DNA of 7,266 nt from Deltaproteobacteria bacterium (GTDB lineage: Bacteria; Desulfobacterota; Binatia; UBA9968). The notes beneath the pieces were generated by a model that worked only from the letters and a program-made list of their open reading frames with translations, searched no databases and was not told the DNA's origin. Positions 1 through 5,692 of this stretch are shown one piece after another. How positions within the stretch are numbered: position 1 is the stretch's first letter; each line of letters begins with the position of its first letter. Where the stretch lies: the NCBI GenBank assembly GCA_005878685.1, contig VBLN01000085.1, positions 7,036 through 14,301 on the forward strand. Reading direction: 5' to 3'. Both the position numbers and the translations under genes were made by a program.

Positions 1-62
1 ATGAATTTTCCTCCCCGGCATTTTTCTTAATACGTTCCTTGCGCCGTCGTCCAGACAAACGA

Positions 63-90
63 TTGACAGCTTCGCGCGGGCTTTGATAGC
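63..90 (+). promoter_or_regulatory. possible promoter upstream of flavin reductase gene
   Basis: A perfect -35-like TTGACA lies at 63-68. The best -10 at a usual distance is GATAGC at 85-90 (16-nt spacer), which matches only 3 of 6 consensus bases. It would start transcription just ahead of the gene at 121. The rest of 1-120 shows no gene; the 9-codon ATG frame at 1-30 is not convincing. Confidence 0.3.
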
Positions 91-120
91 TGTAGGCTAT
101 TTATTTTACAGGCAAGCAGT

Positions 121-600
121 ATGGATTTGCTACATTTACGCACTGTGCTGGGCCACTTCGCAACGGGAGTGACCGTAATCACGACTCAAGACAAAAACGC
201 CAACCCGTCAGGCCTTACGGCAAACGCTTTCACTTCTCTATCTCTGAATCCGCCGCTTGCCTTGATCTGCGTAGACAAGAAGGCGCAATGCTACTCCTGC
301 TTCGATGAATCGAAGATCTTTGCCATCAATTTCCTTAACGAAGATCAAGAGACAATCTCCCGCCGCTTCGCCACCAAAGGTGCTGACAAGTTTGCCCACA
401 TCGAATGGCATCGAAGTCAGAACGGTTTTGCCCTCATTGACGGGGCGATCGGATACATCGAGTGCAAGATCGTCCAAAGTCACGATGGAGGAGATCACAC
501 GATCTATATCGGCGAGATCGTCAGCGCTACGGCCGCTGAAGGCCGACCGTTGCTCTTCTTCAAGGGAAAATACCACCGCTTACCGACAAACAACGACTGA
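121..600 (+). CDS. flavin reductase-like domain protein (FMN/FAD reductase component)
   Basis: This 159-residue protein belongs to the flavin reductase-like split-barrel family (HpaC/SsuE-functional type). Such proteins use NAD(P)H to reduce free FMN or FAD and usually hand it to a partner flavin-dependent monooxygenase in the cytoplasm. Visible family marks are FATGVTVIT at residues 13-21, the GLTANAFTSLSLNPPL block at 31-46, GDHTIYIGEI at 124-133 (the conserved GDH near the flavin site) and the C-terminal PLLFFKGKYHRL. Length is normal for the single-domain family, so it appears intact. The start ATG at 121 is preceded by only a weak purine stretch (AGGCAAG). Its stop lies 29 nt before the ATG at 630 of the next gene, so the two may be co-transcribed. 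No monooxygenase partner is visible in the window, so the physiological substrate is unknown; the SsuA-like neighbour makes a sulfonate or aromatic-compound role possible but unproven. Confidence 0.88.
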   Translation: MDLLHLRTVLGHFATGVTVITTQDKNANPSGLTANAFTSLSLNPPLALICVDKKAQCYSCFDESKIFAINFLNEDQETISRRFATKGADKFAHIEWHRSQNGFALIDGAIGYIECKIVQSHDGGDHTIYIGEIVSATAAEGRPLLFFKGKYHRLPTNND

Positions 601-614
601 AGAAGCGGCGCAGC

Positions 615-632
615 AGGAAAGGGTCTAGGATG
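615..632 (+). promoter_or_regulatory. ribosome binding site and ATG of the broken signal-peptide frame
   Basis: AGGAAAGGG at 615-623 stands 6 nt before ATG at 630-632. The frame reads MIVRAKLYVYRVNL and then stops at TGA 672-674. The basic N-terminus (R4, K6, R11) is what a signal peptide needs, and the missing hydrophobic core follows at once in another frame. This is probably the original start of the binding protein encoded at 701-1636. Confidence 0.6.
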
Positions 633-700
633 ATAGTTCGTGCGAAACTTTATGTTTATCGGGTAAACCTCTGATTTCCCTGACTGTACTGGCCCTGCTA

Positions 701-1636
701 GTGACCGCGATCTCTGCCGGCGCCGCCACGATCACTATTCGAGTCGGCTATCCGCAGCTCAACGGCGGACAGGCGCCTCTCTGGGTGATTCCGGAAGCCA
801 AAATCGACCGCCAATACGGGATTGACCTAAAACCAGTCTACATCCCCGGTGGGGTCAGACTCACCCAGGCGGTCGTTTCCGGATACGTGGACGTGGCGCT
901 GACAGGTGGGGCGGCCGTCAATGCGATGCTCAGCGGCGCCGACCTCATCTATGTCGGCATGCCAGTCCCTACCTTTGCATTCTCTCTCTATGTCAGACCA
1001 GAGATCAAAGCGGTGCCCGACCTGCGCGGTAAAGTTCTTGCCGTGATTACCAAGGGTGCCTCCTCTGATCACGCCTCCATCGCGCTCCTTAGACGATATA
1101 ACATGACGCAGCAAGACCTGAAGGTGCTCTATTTTTCGCGTCAGGAAGACGCCTTGGCTGCTCTGAATCAGGGGATCGCATCAGCCGCAGTTCACTCCGC
1201 GCCCACCACTCTCATGGCCCGGCGCCTCGGATTCAGGGAGCTGGTCAATATCGGCTCTCTGCAAATCCCTTATCCCTTCATGGGTATGGCCATACGGCGC
1301 TCTTTGATCCAGCAAAATCCGGAGCTGGTCAAATCCTTTCTCAAGGCCTATGTCGCAGGCCTAAAGGTCGCCATCGAGCAGCCCGAGACGTCAAAGCGGG
1401 CGCTCGCCACATACTTCACGACCAAAGATCGAGAGATTGTCGAAGAAGCGTACCGAAGTTTTGCGCCTCTATTTCCAAAGGTCCCTTATGTGACCGAGGA
1501 AGCCATCCGCTCGGTCCTCTCAGTCACAGACCATCCCAAGGCGGCTGCGGCTGACCCCAAGGATTTCTTCGATAACCGTTTTCTTAGAGAGCTCGAGCAG
1601 ACAGGATTTGTCAAGGAACTCTATAGTCAGAAATAG
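701..1636 (+). CDS. ABC transporter substrate-binding protein, NMT1/SsuA-like, signal peptide frame disrupted
   Basis: The product resembles periplasmic binding proteins of the NMT1/THI5 and SsuA/TauA fold, which capture small organic ligands for an ABC importer. From GTG 701 it is 311 residues. The start strand TIRVGYPQLNGGQAPLWV (residues 12-29), the first-lobe QAVVSGYVDVALTGG (56-70), the typical DLRGKVLAV hinge block (107-115) and GASSD (119-123) support the family. The open frame extends upstream to 629 and encodes LISLTVLALLVTAISAGAA, a clear signal-peptide core with an A-x-A type cleavage region, but it has no ATG, GTG or TTG before 701. GTG 701 cuts through this core, so a protein started there would not be exported normally. 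Restoring one base near 666-672 would join it to the ATG at 630. It may be a pseudogene or a sequencing error. No cognate SsuBC-type permease or ATPase is present. Ligand unknown. Confidence 0.85.
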   Translation: MTAISAGAATITIRVGYPQLNGGQAPLWVIPEAKIDRQYGIDLKPVYIPGGVRLTQAVVSGYVDVALTGGAAVNAMLSGADLIYVGMPVPTFAFSLYVRPEIKAVPDLRGKVLAVITKGASSDHASIALLRRYNMTQQDLKVLYFSRQEDALAALNQGIASAAVHSAPTTLMARRLGFRELVNIGSLQIPYPFMGMAIRRSLIQQNPELVKSFLKAYVAGLKVAIEQPETSKRALATYFTTKDREIVEEAYRSFAPLFPKVPYVTEEAIRSVLSVTDHPKAAAADPKDFFDNRFLRELEQTGFVKELYSQK

Positions 1637-2071
1637 ATTGGTCTGCTCTCTAGCGTCATCCATAACCTGTTGAGGAATATGACGGAACGGCGGCCGCAGG
1701 GGTCCTACTTTGGGCGGTTAGCTCAGCGATCGCTTATATTCGAGGGAAGTATGGGCTAGGGATACTGCCGCAGTTGCCTGTGGCCAGGTGTCGCTTCAGG
1801 ACAAACCCCATAACCCATACCTGGTCCTCCCTCGATCCGCCGGACCCGAGGTATTTCTACCCCACTTGACCAGCGGAAGCTGACAAGTCTGAGCAGGTGC
1901 GGCTATCTCCGTTGTTACGAAATTCAATAAAGTGAACTTGGCAGCAGTGTCAAATATCTTTTTGGAATGGCGCAAATATTACTTTAAGTTATGGGCCAGC
2001 CGTCGACCGAAAGAGAAGGGATTACCTTGCTTCTACGGAACTGATATGCGCTTGAACTAGGAACGGCGGTC
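1637..2071. other. gene-free interval between binding protein and LysR gene
   Basis: About 435 bases hold no credible reading frame. Three things can be seen: a tRNA 5'-half-like string at 1712-1728, an imperfect inverted repeat at 1741-1834, and an AT-rich stretch (about 1921-1990) with CAAATAT twice (1951-1957 and 1973-1979, 22 nt apart, two helical turns). The last could be part of the LysR gene's own control region, but no standard promoter is clear. Confidence 0.6.
1741..1834. repeat. imperfect inverted repeat
   Basis: CGAGGGA (1741-1747) pairs with TCCCTCG (1828-1834), and GTATGGG (1749-1755) pairs with CCCATAC (1814-1820). The two 7-bp blocks are separated by 1 nt on the left and 7 nt on the right. 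A competing pairing is CCAGGT (1784-1789) with ACCTGG (1819-1824). It could be a folded transcript, a remnant of a small mobile repeat, or chance; there is no T-run to make it a terminator. Confidence 0.4.
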
Positions 2072-3010
2072 GTGAATTTCGCGCAGCCGATGGCCTTTGA
2101 AGCGGTTGCCAAAAACGGCACCATTACCAAGGCGGCTCAACTGCTTCGTGTCAGTCAACCCTCGGTTTCCAAACATCTCAAAAACTTAGAAGAGACCTAC
2201 CGCGTCGCCTTGTTCGAGAGAAACGGTGGAGTCATGGAGCTGACCGAGGAGGGGCGTATTTTTCTGCGACACGTTGGCGGCATTCTTTTCCACCTTGAAA
2301 AATTAAAAGAGGAGCTCAGCCCGACTGCAAACCTAGCAAAATCAGAGCCTCTCAAGGTCGCCGGCAGCTACGCGGCGTCGGCTCTGCTTCTCCCATCCGT
2401 GATCGCAAATTTCAAGAGAAAACACCGGGAAACTCCCATTATTCTGTGAACCGTCTCCACAAATAACGTGAAATCCATGTTGCTGAACTCAGAGGTAGAG
2501 ATCGCGCTGCTCAATCAAAGTCTTGGCAATCCCAATCTTGCCGCCGAGCCGTTTCGCGAAGAGAAGCTCATCATGTTCGCGGCTCCGAGTCATCCACTAG
2601 TCAGAAAGGCGGAACTGACCTTATCGGATCTTAGCAATGCCCCCTTTGTGGCTACAGGCGGAAAGGGAACGGCTAGCACAACGGAGAAAATCCTCAAACG
2701 GTTCTGGCATCAAGGACTAAGGGCCAGCGTTGCGATACGCTGTGGCACTCCGGAGGCTGTCAAGGCAATCGTCAAAAACGGAATAGGAGTGGGCATCTTG
2801 TTTCAAGATACGGTGATCCCCGAGATCAGAAAGAAAGTGTTCAAACCGATAAAGTTTCCAGGGCTGAGATTAGTTGGACAAAGCTATATCGTCTACTATA
2901 AGGACCGACCCCTGTCGGCCAACGCGCGCGAATTTCTTTCCCTCCTGCGTAAAAAGGCGGACAAAGTCCGCCGGCCCGCTTTGAATCAGCAGCTTCGCAG
3001 TTTCCTATGA
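2072..3010 (+). pseudogene. LysR-family transcriptional regulator interrupted by one in-frame TGA
   Basis: Reading from GTG 2072 (GGAACGG 8 nt upstream) gives a 312-codon LysR-type regulator with a single stop, TGA 2447-2449, at codon 126. The N-terminal helix-turn-helix is textbook: AVAKNGTITKAAQLLRVSQP and SVSKHLKNLEE (about residues 10-48), then LFERNGG and LTEEGRIFL. The co-inducer domain resumes directly after the stop in the same frame (TVSTNNVKSMLLNSEVEIALL) and runs through EEKLIMFAAPSHPL, GIGVGIL and a normal C-terminus. In relatives this site reads like I-x-L-R-T-G-N, so the TGA most simply replaces an arginine codon (CGA or AGA). As written it gives a 125-residue DNA-binding fragment; a GTG at 2468 could start a 180-residue ligand-domain fragment but has no good ribosome site. 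It probably once controlled the neighbouring uptake genes. Recent nonsense mutation or sequence error are the main readings. Confidence 0.87.
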
Positions 3011-3079
3011 GGCGTTTTCCGCGACCAGCTGTGGACTAGGCGTCAACATCAAGTCAAGAAAATCTTGCTGATTGGGAAG

Positions 3080-3154
3080 CGTCCCCGACGGGATTTGAAC
3101 CCGTGTTGCCGGCGTGAAAGGCCGGTGTCCTGGGCCAGGCTAGACGACGGGGAC
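3080..3154 (-). tRNA. tRNA-Glu (anticodon UUC)
   Basis: On the - strand this folds as a complete cloverleaf of 75 nt. The acceptor stem is GTCCCCG with CGGGGAC and a G discriminator. The anticodon stem CCGGC/GCCGG encloses loop CTTTCAC, with the anticodon complement at 3116-3118. The T arm ACGGG-TTCAAAT-CCCGT is regular. CCA is not encoded (CTT follows), so a CCA-adding enzyme is needed. It lies 4 nt downstream of tRNA-Lys and is probably cut from the same transcript. Confidence 0.96.
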
Positions 3155-3158
3155 AGTG

Positions 3159-3231
3159 TGAGCCGTGCTGGATTCGAACCAGCGACCCTCTGCTTAAAAG
3201 GCAGATGCTCTACCGCCTGAGCTAACGGCTC
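3159..3231 (-). tRNA. tRNA-Lys (anticodon UUU)
   Basis: On the - strand this is a 73-nt cloverleaf. The acceptor stem is GAGCCGT with ACGGCTC and an A discriminator, followed by TA, a D arm closed by GCTC/GAGC, loop CTTTTAA (anticodon TTT, complement at 3196-3198), and T arm CTGG-TTCGAAT-CCAG. No CCA is encoded. It is the first gene of a two-tRNA transcript, ahead of tRNA-Glu. Confidence 0.96.
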
Positions 3232-3255
3232 AAGGAAATGTGACTAAGTGGTTAC

Positions 3256-3284
3256 TTAATAACGGGAATAGGCCTTTAAGTCAA
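3256..3284 (-). promoter_or_regulatory. promoter of the tRNA-Lys/tRNA-Glu transcript
   Basis: On the - strand TTGACT (complement at 3279-3284) is followed after exactly 17 nt by TATTAA (complement at 3256-3261). This is a good sigma-70-type arrangement about 25 nt before the tRNA-Lys 5' end. It points away from the promoter of the permease gene. Confidence 0.6.
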
Positions 3285-3341
3285 TGAAACCGAACCGCAA
3301 AGTAGTCATGAAGTCGCCGCTGAAGACAGCTGTGGAATTTC

Positions 3342-3368
3342 TTGACATACAATTCATAAATATATAAA
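3342..3368 (+). promoter_or_regulatory. probable promoter of the permease gene
   Basis: A perfect TTGACA at 3342-3347 precedes an AT-rich block with TATAAA at 3363-3368. The 15-nt spacer is short of the ideal 17. A transcript start near 3375 would serve either candidate start codon of the permease. The interval 3232-3396 thus holds two divergent promoters. Confidence 0.5.
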
Positions 3369-3456
3369 TGCTTCAGTAACTCCGTTAAGCTGGTCCTTGG
3401 AAACAACCGGTCGCAAATCAAATCACAAGCCCTCTTTGCGTAGCCACCCAGTCTCA

Positions 3457-5181
3457 ATGAAAGCAAATTCCTCCGTATGGACTCTCTCCAGCGTTAGGTC
3501 GAAATGGGATGGGTTTCGCATCGCGCAACTTTCCGTAGTCGGGATCTTCGCGTTAATCATGGGGCTCCCAGTCCTTTTCCTAATGCTAAGCAGCTTCAAT
3601 GTTGCGCCACCAGGCAGCAGCGCCGTCTACGGTCTTCAGAACTGGACGCGCGCCTTCTCAGATACAAGCACGTTGAACGCCTTGTGGATGAGTTTTGTTC
3701 TGTCCGCAGTCAGGCTGATCCCGGCAACCATTCTAGCAGTAGTGGTCGCGTGGCTCATTGCCCGGACGGATATACCCGGCGGCGGTCTCATCGAGTTTCT
3801 CTGCTGGTTTGCCTACTTTGTGCCGGACTTTCCTCTCACTCTTGCTTGGATTCTTCTCCTTGACCCCAACTTCGGCTTCTTGAATAGCTTGCTGAGAACT
3901 CTCCACTTTAGCGACGGCTCGATTTTCAACCCCTATGGTTTCTGGGGAATAGTTTGGGTTCACCTCGCCACCGATGGTATCTGGTTTAAGGTCATGCTGT
4001 TGACTCCGATCTTCCGTCGCCTGGGAGCAAGCCTGGAAGAAGCCTCGCATATCGCCGGAGCGGATATGGCCACCACCCTTCGACGCATCACTCTGCCACT
4101 GCTTTCACCAATAATCCTAGCGATTGTGACATTAAGCTTTATCCGTGGTCTCGAATCCTTTAACACCGAGCTTTTGCTGGGAATCCCGGCCGGGATTTAC
4201 GTCTACGCGACTCGGATTTATGACTACACGCGCCAGGAGCCGCCGGCGTTTGGCGAGGCGACCGCTCTGGGCTCCGTTCTTCTCGCGGTCCTCGCGGTCT
4301 TGTTCTTTTTCTACCAGCGTTATCTCAAAGGAAAAAGTTTTACGGTTGTAGGAGGGCAGGGTTATTCGACCCTGCCAGTCAAACTGGGAAGGTGGAGATA
4401 TCCGGCGCTATGGGGTTGCCTTTTGTACTTCAGCCTGACGATGGGACTTCCCCTGGCTTTTTTGTTAATTGGCTCGTTCATGCGCCGCTATGGTTTTTTT
4501 CACTTGAAGTCGCCTTTTACATTTGGCCATTGGCAGTCTCTATTCAGTGATCCGATATTTTTTGTGTCGCTAAAGAATAGTTTCGTCATCGCCACAGTGA
4601 CTGCCCTGGCGGGCATCCTGCTTTACTCCTCGGTAGGCTACTTACTGGTTGCCAAGAGATTCCGTGCGGCTTCATTGCTCGACTTTCTTTGCTGGCTCCC
4701 CTGGGTGCTGCCCGGCATTCTGATGAGCCTTGGACTTCTCTGGCTCTTCCTTGCGACGCCCTTGAGAGGATTTCTGTTTGGCTCCGTCTGGGGAATCGCT
4801 CTGGCGATGCTCATCAAGGATAGTCCCGTAAGCACGCAAGCATTCAAGGCGGCGTTTTTACAACTCAGCCCCGAGTTCGAGGAAGCCGCCAGGGTCAGCG
4901 GGGGTTCTTGGCCGCATATCTACAGAAAAATTCTTTTCCCGCTTGTGGCCCCGGTCGCCGCCGCGGTGGGGCTGCTGAACTTCGGCAGCGCGCTGACGAA
5001 CATCAGCACTCCGGTGCTGCTCTACAGTGCCCAATCGCGCCCTCTTTCAATCCTCCTCCTGGAGTACAGTGTGACTGGAGAACTTGAGCGGGCCGCGGCG
5101 CTGGGCGTGCTGATCACCGCGGTGATATCTCTAATGATGCTAGCCGGAAGAAAAGTGGGGCTCCATCTCACTGGGTCGTAG
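3457..5181 (+). CDS. double-domain ABC transporter permease, ferric iron/spermidine-putrescine (FbpB/PotB-PotC) type
   Basis: The protein is an inner-membrane permease with two fused copies of the binding-protein-dependent transport domain, as in FbpB, ThiP and AfuB. It would form the whole channel of an ABC importer. From ATG 3457 it has 574 residues; a TTG at 3397 would add 20. ATG is preferred because the extra 20 residues are polar and neither site has a good ribosome sequence. About 12 membrane segments are visible, six per half. Each half has the cytoplasmic loop that docks on the ATPase: EEASHIAGADMATTLRR before ITLP (4036-4098) and EEAARVSGGSWPHIYRK before ILFP (4879-4941). The halves meet at a GQGYSTLP...LGRWR linker (about 4350-4395), typical of this family. 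No ATPase or matching ferric/polyamine binding protein lies in the window, so it depends on genes elsewhere. The upstream NMT1-type binding protein normally pairs with a different permease family. Substrate cannot be named. Confidence 0.9.
   Translation: MKANSSVWTLSSVRSKWDGFRIAQLSVVGIFALIMGLPVLFLMLSSFNVAPPGSSAVYGLQNWTRAFSDTSTLNALWMSFVLSAVRLIPATILAVVVAWLIARTDIPGGGLIEFLCWFAYFVPDFPLTLAWILLLDPNFGFLNSLLRTLHFSDGSIFNPYGFWGIVWVHLATDGIWFKVMLLTPIFRRLGASLEEASHIAGADMATTLRRITLPLLSPIILAIVTLSFIRGLESFNTELLLGIPAGIYVYATRIYDYTRQEPPAFGEATALGSVLLAVLAVLFFFYQRYLKGKSFTVVGGQGYSTLPVKLGRWRYPALWGCLLYFSLTMGLPLAFLLIGSFMRRYGFFHLKSPFTFGHWQSLFSDPIFFVSLKNSFVIATVTALAGILLYSSVGYLLVAKRFRAASLLDFLCWLPWVLPGILMSLGLLWLFLATPLRGFLFGSVWGIALAMLIKDSPVSTQAFKAAFLQLSPEFEEAARVSGGSWPHIYRKILFPLVAPVAAAVGLLNFGSALTNISTPVLLYSAQSRPLSILLLEYSVTGELERAAALGVLITAVISLMMLAGRKVGLHLTGS
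4355..4376 (+). other. perfect hairpin in the permease domain linker
   Basis: GGCAGGGT (4355-4362) and ACCCTGCC (4369-4376) form a perfect 8-bp stem around a 6-nt loop. It falls exactly in codons of the linker between the two permease halves. It may slow translation between domains or be a coincidence of a conserved Gly-Gln-Gly-Tyr coding stretch. Confidence 0.4.
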
Positions 5182-5201
5182 AAGGAAATGGGGGAGGGGA
5201 C

Positions 5202-5288
5202 ATGACAGGCACAACTCGCCAGATGGGATCGTTTCATCCCCCTGTAAGAAAAAATATATTCCGGTGGACTGTAGACACCGGCTGCTGA
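5202..5288 (+). CDS. possible 28-residue peptide downstream of the permease
   Basis: ATG 5202 has a strong purine ribosome site (GGGGAGGGG, 5191-5199) and lies 20 nt after the permease stop. The frame encodes 28 residues (starts MTGTTRQMGSF, ends TVDTGC) and stops at TGA 5286-5288. I recognise no family. In related loci an ATPase gene often follows the permease, but this peptide shows no Walker A or other ATPase start, so it could be a small gene, a degraded gene start, or nothing. Hairpin CCGGTG/CACCGG lies at its end. Confidence 0.25.
   Translation: MTGTTRQMGSFHPPVRKNIFRWTVDTGC
5261..5281. other. small inverted repeat after the permease gene
   Basis: CCGGTG (5261-5266) and CACCGG (5276-5281) form a 6-bp stem with a 9-nt loop. 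No T-run follows on the + strand, so it is at best a weak or factor-assisted end for the permease transcript. Confidence 0.3.
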
Positions 5289-5334
5289 AAAGAAGAGCAA
5301 TCGCAAAAGGGAAGTAGCCGCCGCATTTGAAACC

Positions 5335-5363
5335 TTGAAATCATCTTTGGGAGGGAATAAAAA
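5335..5363 (+). promoter_or_regulatory. probable promoter of tRNA-Arg
   Basis: TTGAAA (5335-5340) is followed after 17 nt by TAAAAA (5358-5363), matching 5/6 and 4/6 of the sigma-70 consensus. Transcription would begin within a few bases of the tRNA 5' end at 5374. Confidence 0.45.
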
Positions 5364-5373
5364 GTAGAGCTGC

Positions 5374-5447
5374 GCCCCCGTAGCTCAGCTGGATAGAGCA
5401 CAGGATTCCTAATCCTGGGGCCGTGGGTTCGAATCCCGCCGGGGGCA
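5374..5447 (+). tRNA. tRNA-Arg (anticodon CCU)
   Basis: This 74-nt cloverleaf has acceptor stem GCCCCCG with CGGGGGC and discriminator A. The D arm is closed by GCTC/GAGC. The anticodon stem CAGGA/TCCTG encloses TTCCTAA, with anticodon CCT at 5408-5410. The T arm is GTGGG-TTCGAAT-CCCGC. It reads AGG codons. CCA is not encoded. It separates the transporter region from the stressosome operon. tRNA-Arg genes are common integration sites, but no second copy of its 3' end is present in the window. Confidence 0.96.
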
Positions 5448-5544
5448 TTGAAAGCAAGGACTTAGAAGCATCCTCTTGCGACTCTAGATTTGCCGCCTGC
5501 CTCATTGCGCACGTACTTCTGTCTCTTCGTTAGGCGTCCCGGGA

Positions 5545-5617
5545 ATTCAGGTATTTCCTGTCCCGAGATTAGGGTATTTACCCGATTTCCCTTATGCTCG
5601 CATTCGGGTATTTACCC
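5545..5617. repeat. three-copy operator-like near-palindrome array upstream of rsbR
   Basis: The array has one degenerate copy, AGGTATTTCCTG (5549-5560), and two exact copies of GGGTATTTACCC (5572-5583 and 5606-5617). The exact form is a perfect 5-bp inverted repeat, GGGTA and TACCC, around TT. Each copy is preceded by ATT plus two bases (5545, 5568, 5602), so conservation extends beyond the palindrome. The centres are 23 and 34 nt apart, about two and three helical turns, placing the sites on roughly one face of DNA. A dimeric regulator of the rsb operon is the simplest reading. Confidence 0.65.
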
Positions 5618-5649
5618 TCCATGTTACTGTTAAGCGTTTTAATCATCTC

Positions 5650-5680
5650 TTGACACGTGAAGGTCTAAGTGAAGGAATAA
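5650..5680 (+). promoter_or_regulatory. possible promoter of the rsbRST operon
   Basis: A perfect TTGACA occurs at 5650-5655, 32 nt after the last operator-like repeat. The -10 region at the right distance is poor (GAATAA at 5675-5680 with a 19-nt spacer is the best). A strong -35 with a weak -10 and upstream repeats would suit an activated promoter, or a different sigma factor is used. Confidence 0.35.
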
Positions 5681-5692
5681 CCATCGGTGAAG

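Noticed and set aside
1..30. 9-codon ATG frame at the left edge
   Set aside because: Too short, no ribosome site visible, no similarity to anything I recognise; likely chance.
305..628. 107-residue frame on the + strand inside and beyond the flavin reductase gene
   Set aside because: Overlaps a clear family member in another frame; low-complexity Ser/Arg/Thr composition typical of a shadow frame.
2447..2449. TGA read as a sense codon or selenocysteine
   Set aside because: TGA is used as a normal stop by several genes here, no selenocysteine-insertion hairpin is evident after it, and LysR regulators do not need selenocysteine.
3055..3067. CAAGA/TCTTG hairpin as terminator of the tRNA pair
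   Set aside because: Only 5 bp with a 3-nt loop and no T-run on the - strand side.
3281..3466. 61-residue - strand frame across the permease promoter
   Set aside because: Covers the promoter of the permease and the -35 of the tRNA transcript and has no recognisable domain or ribosome site.
5022..5306. 94-residue - strand frame over the permease 3' end
   Set aside because: Antisense to conserved permease codons; Ser/Arg-rich shadow composition.
5572..5611. GGGTAT read as the -10 of a sigma-B promoter for the rsb operon
   Set aside because: GGGTAT matches the sigma-B -10 element, but no GTTT-like -35 lies 12-14 nt upstream of either copy, and the full 12-base palindromes are better explained as protein binding sites.
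5572..5617. NarL-type 7-2-7 binding sites
   Set aside because: NarL sites have TACCC on the outer left and GGGTA on the right; here the half-sites face the opposite way.
5545..5617. CRISPR array
   Set aside because: Repeats are only 12-16 bases, imperfect, three in number and with short unequal spacers; no cas gene is present.
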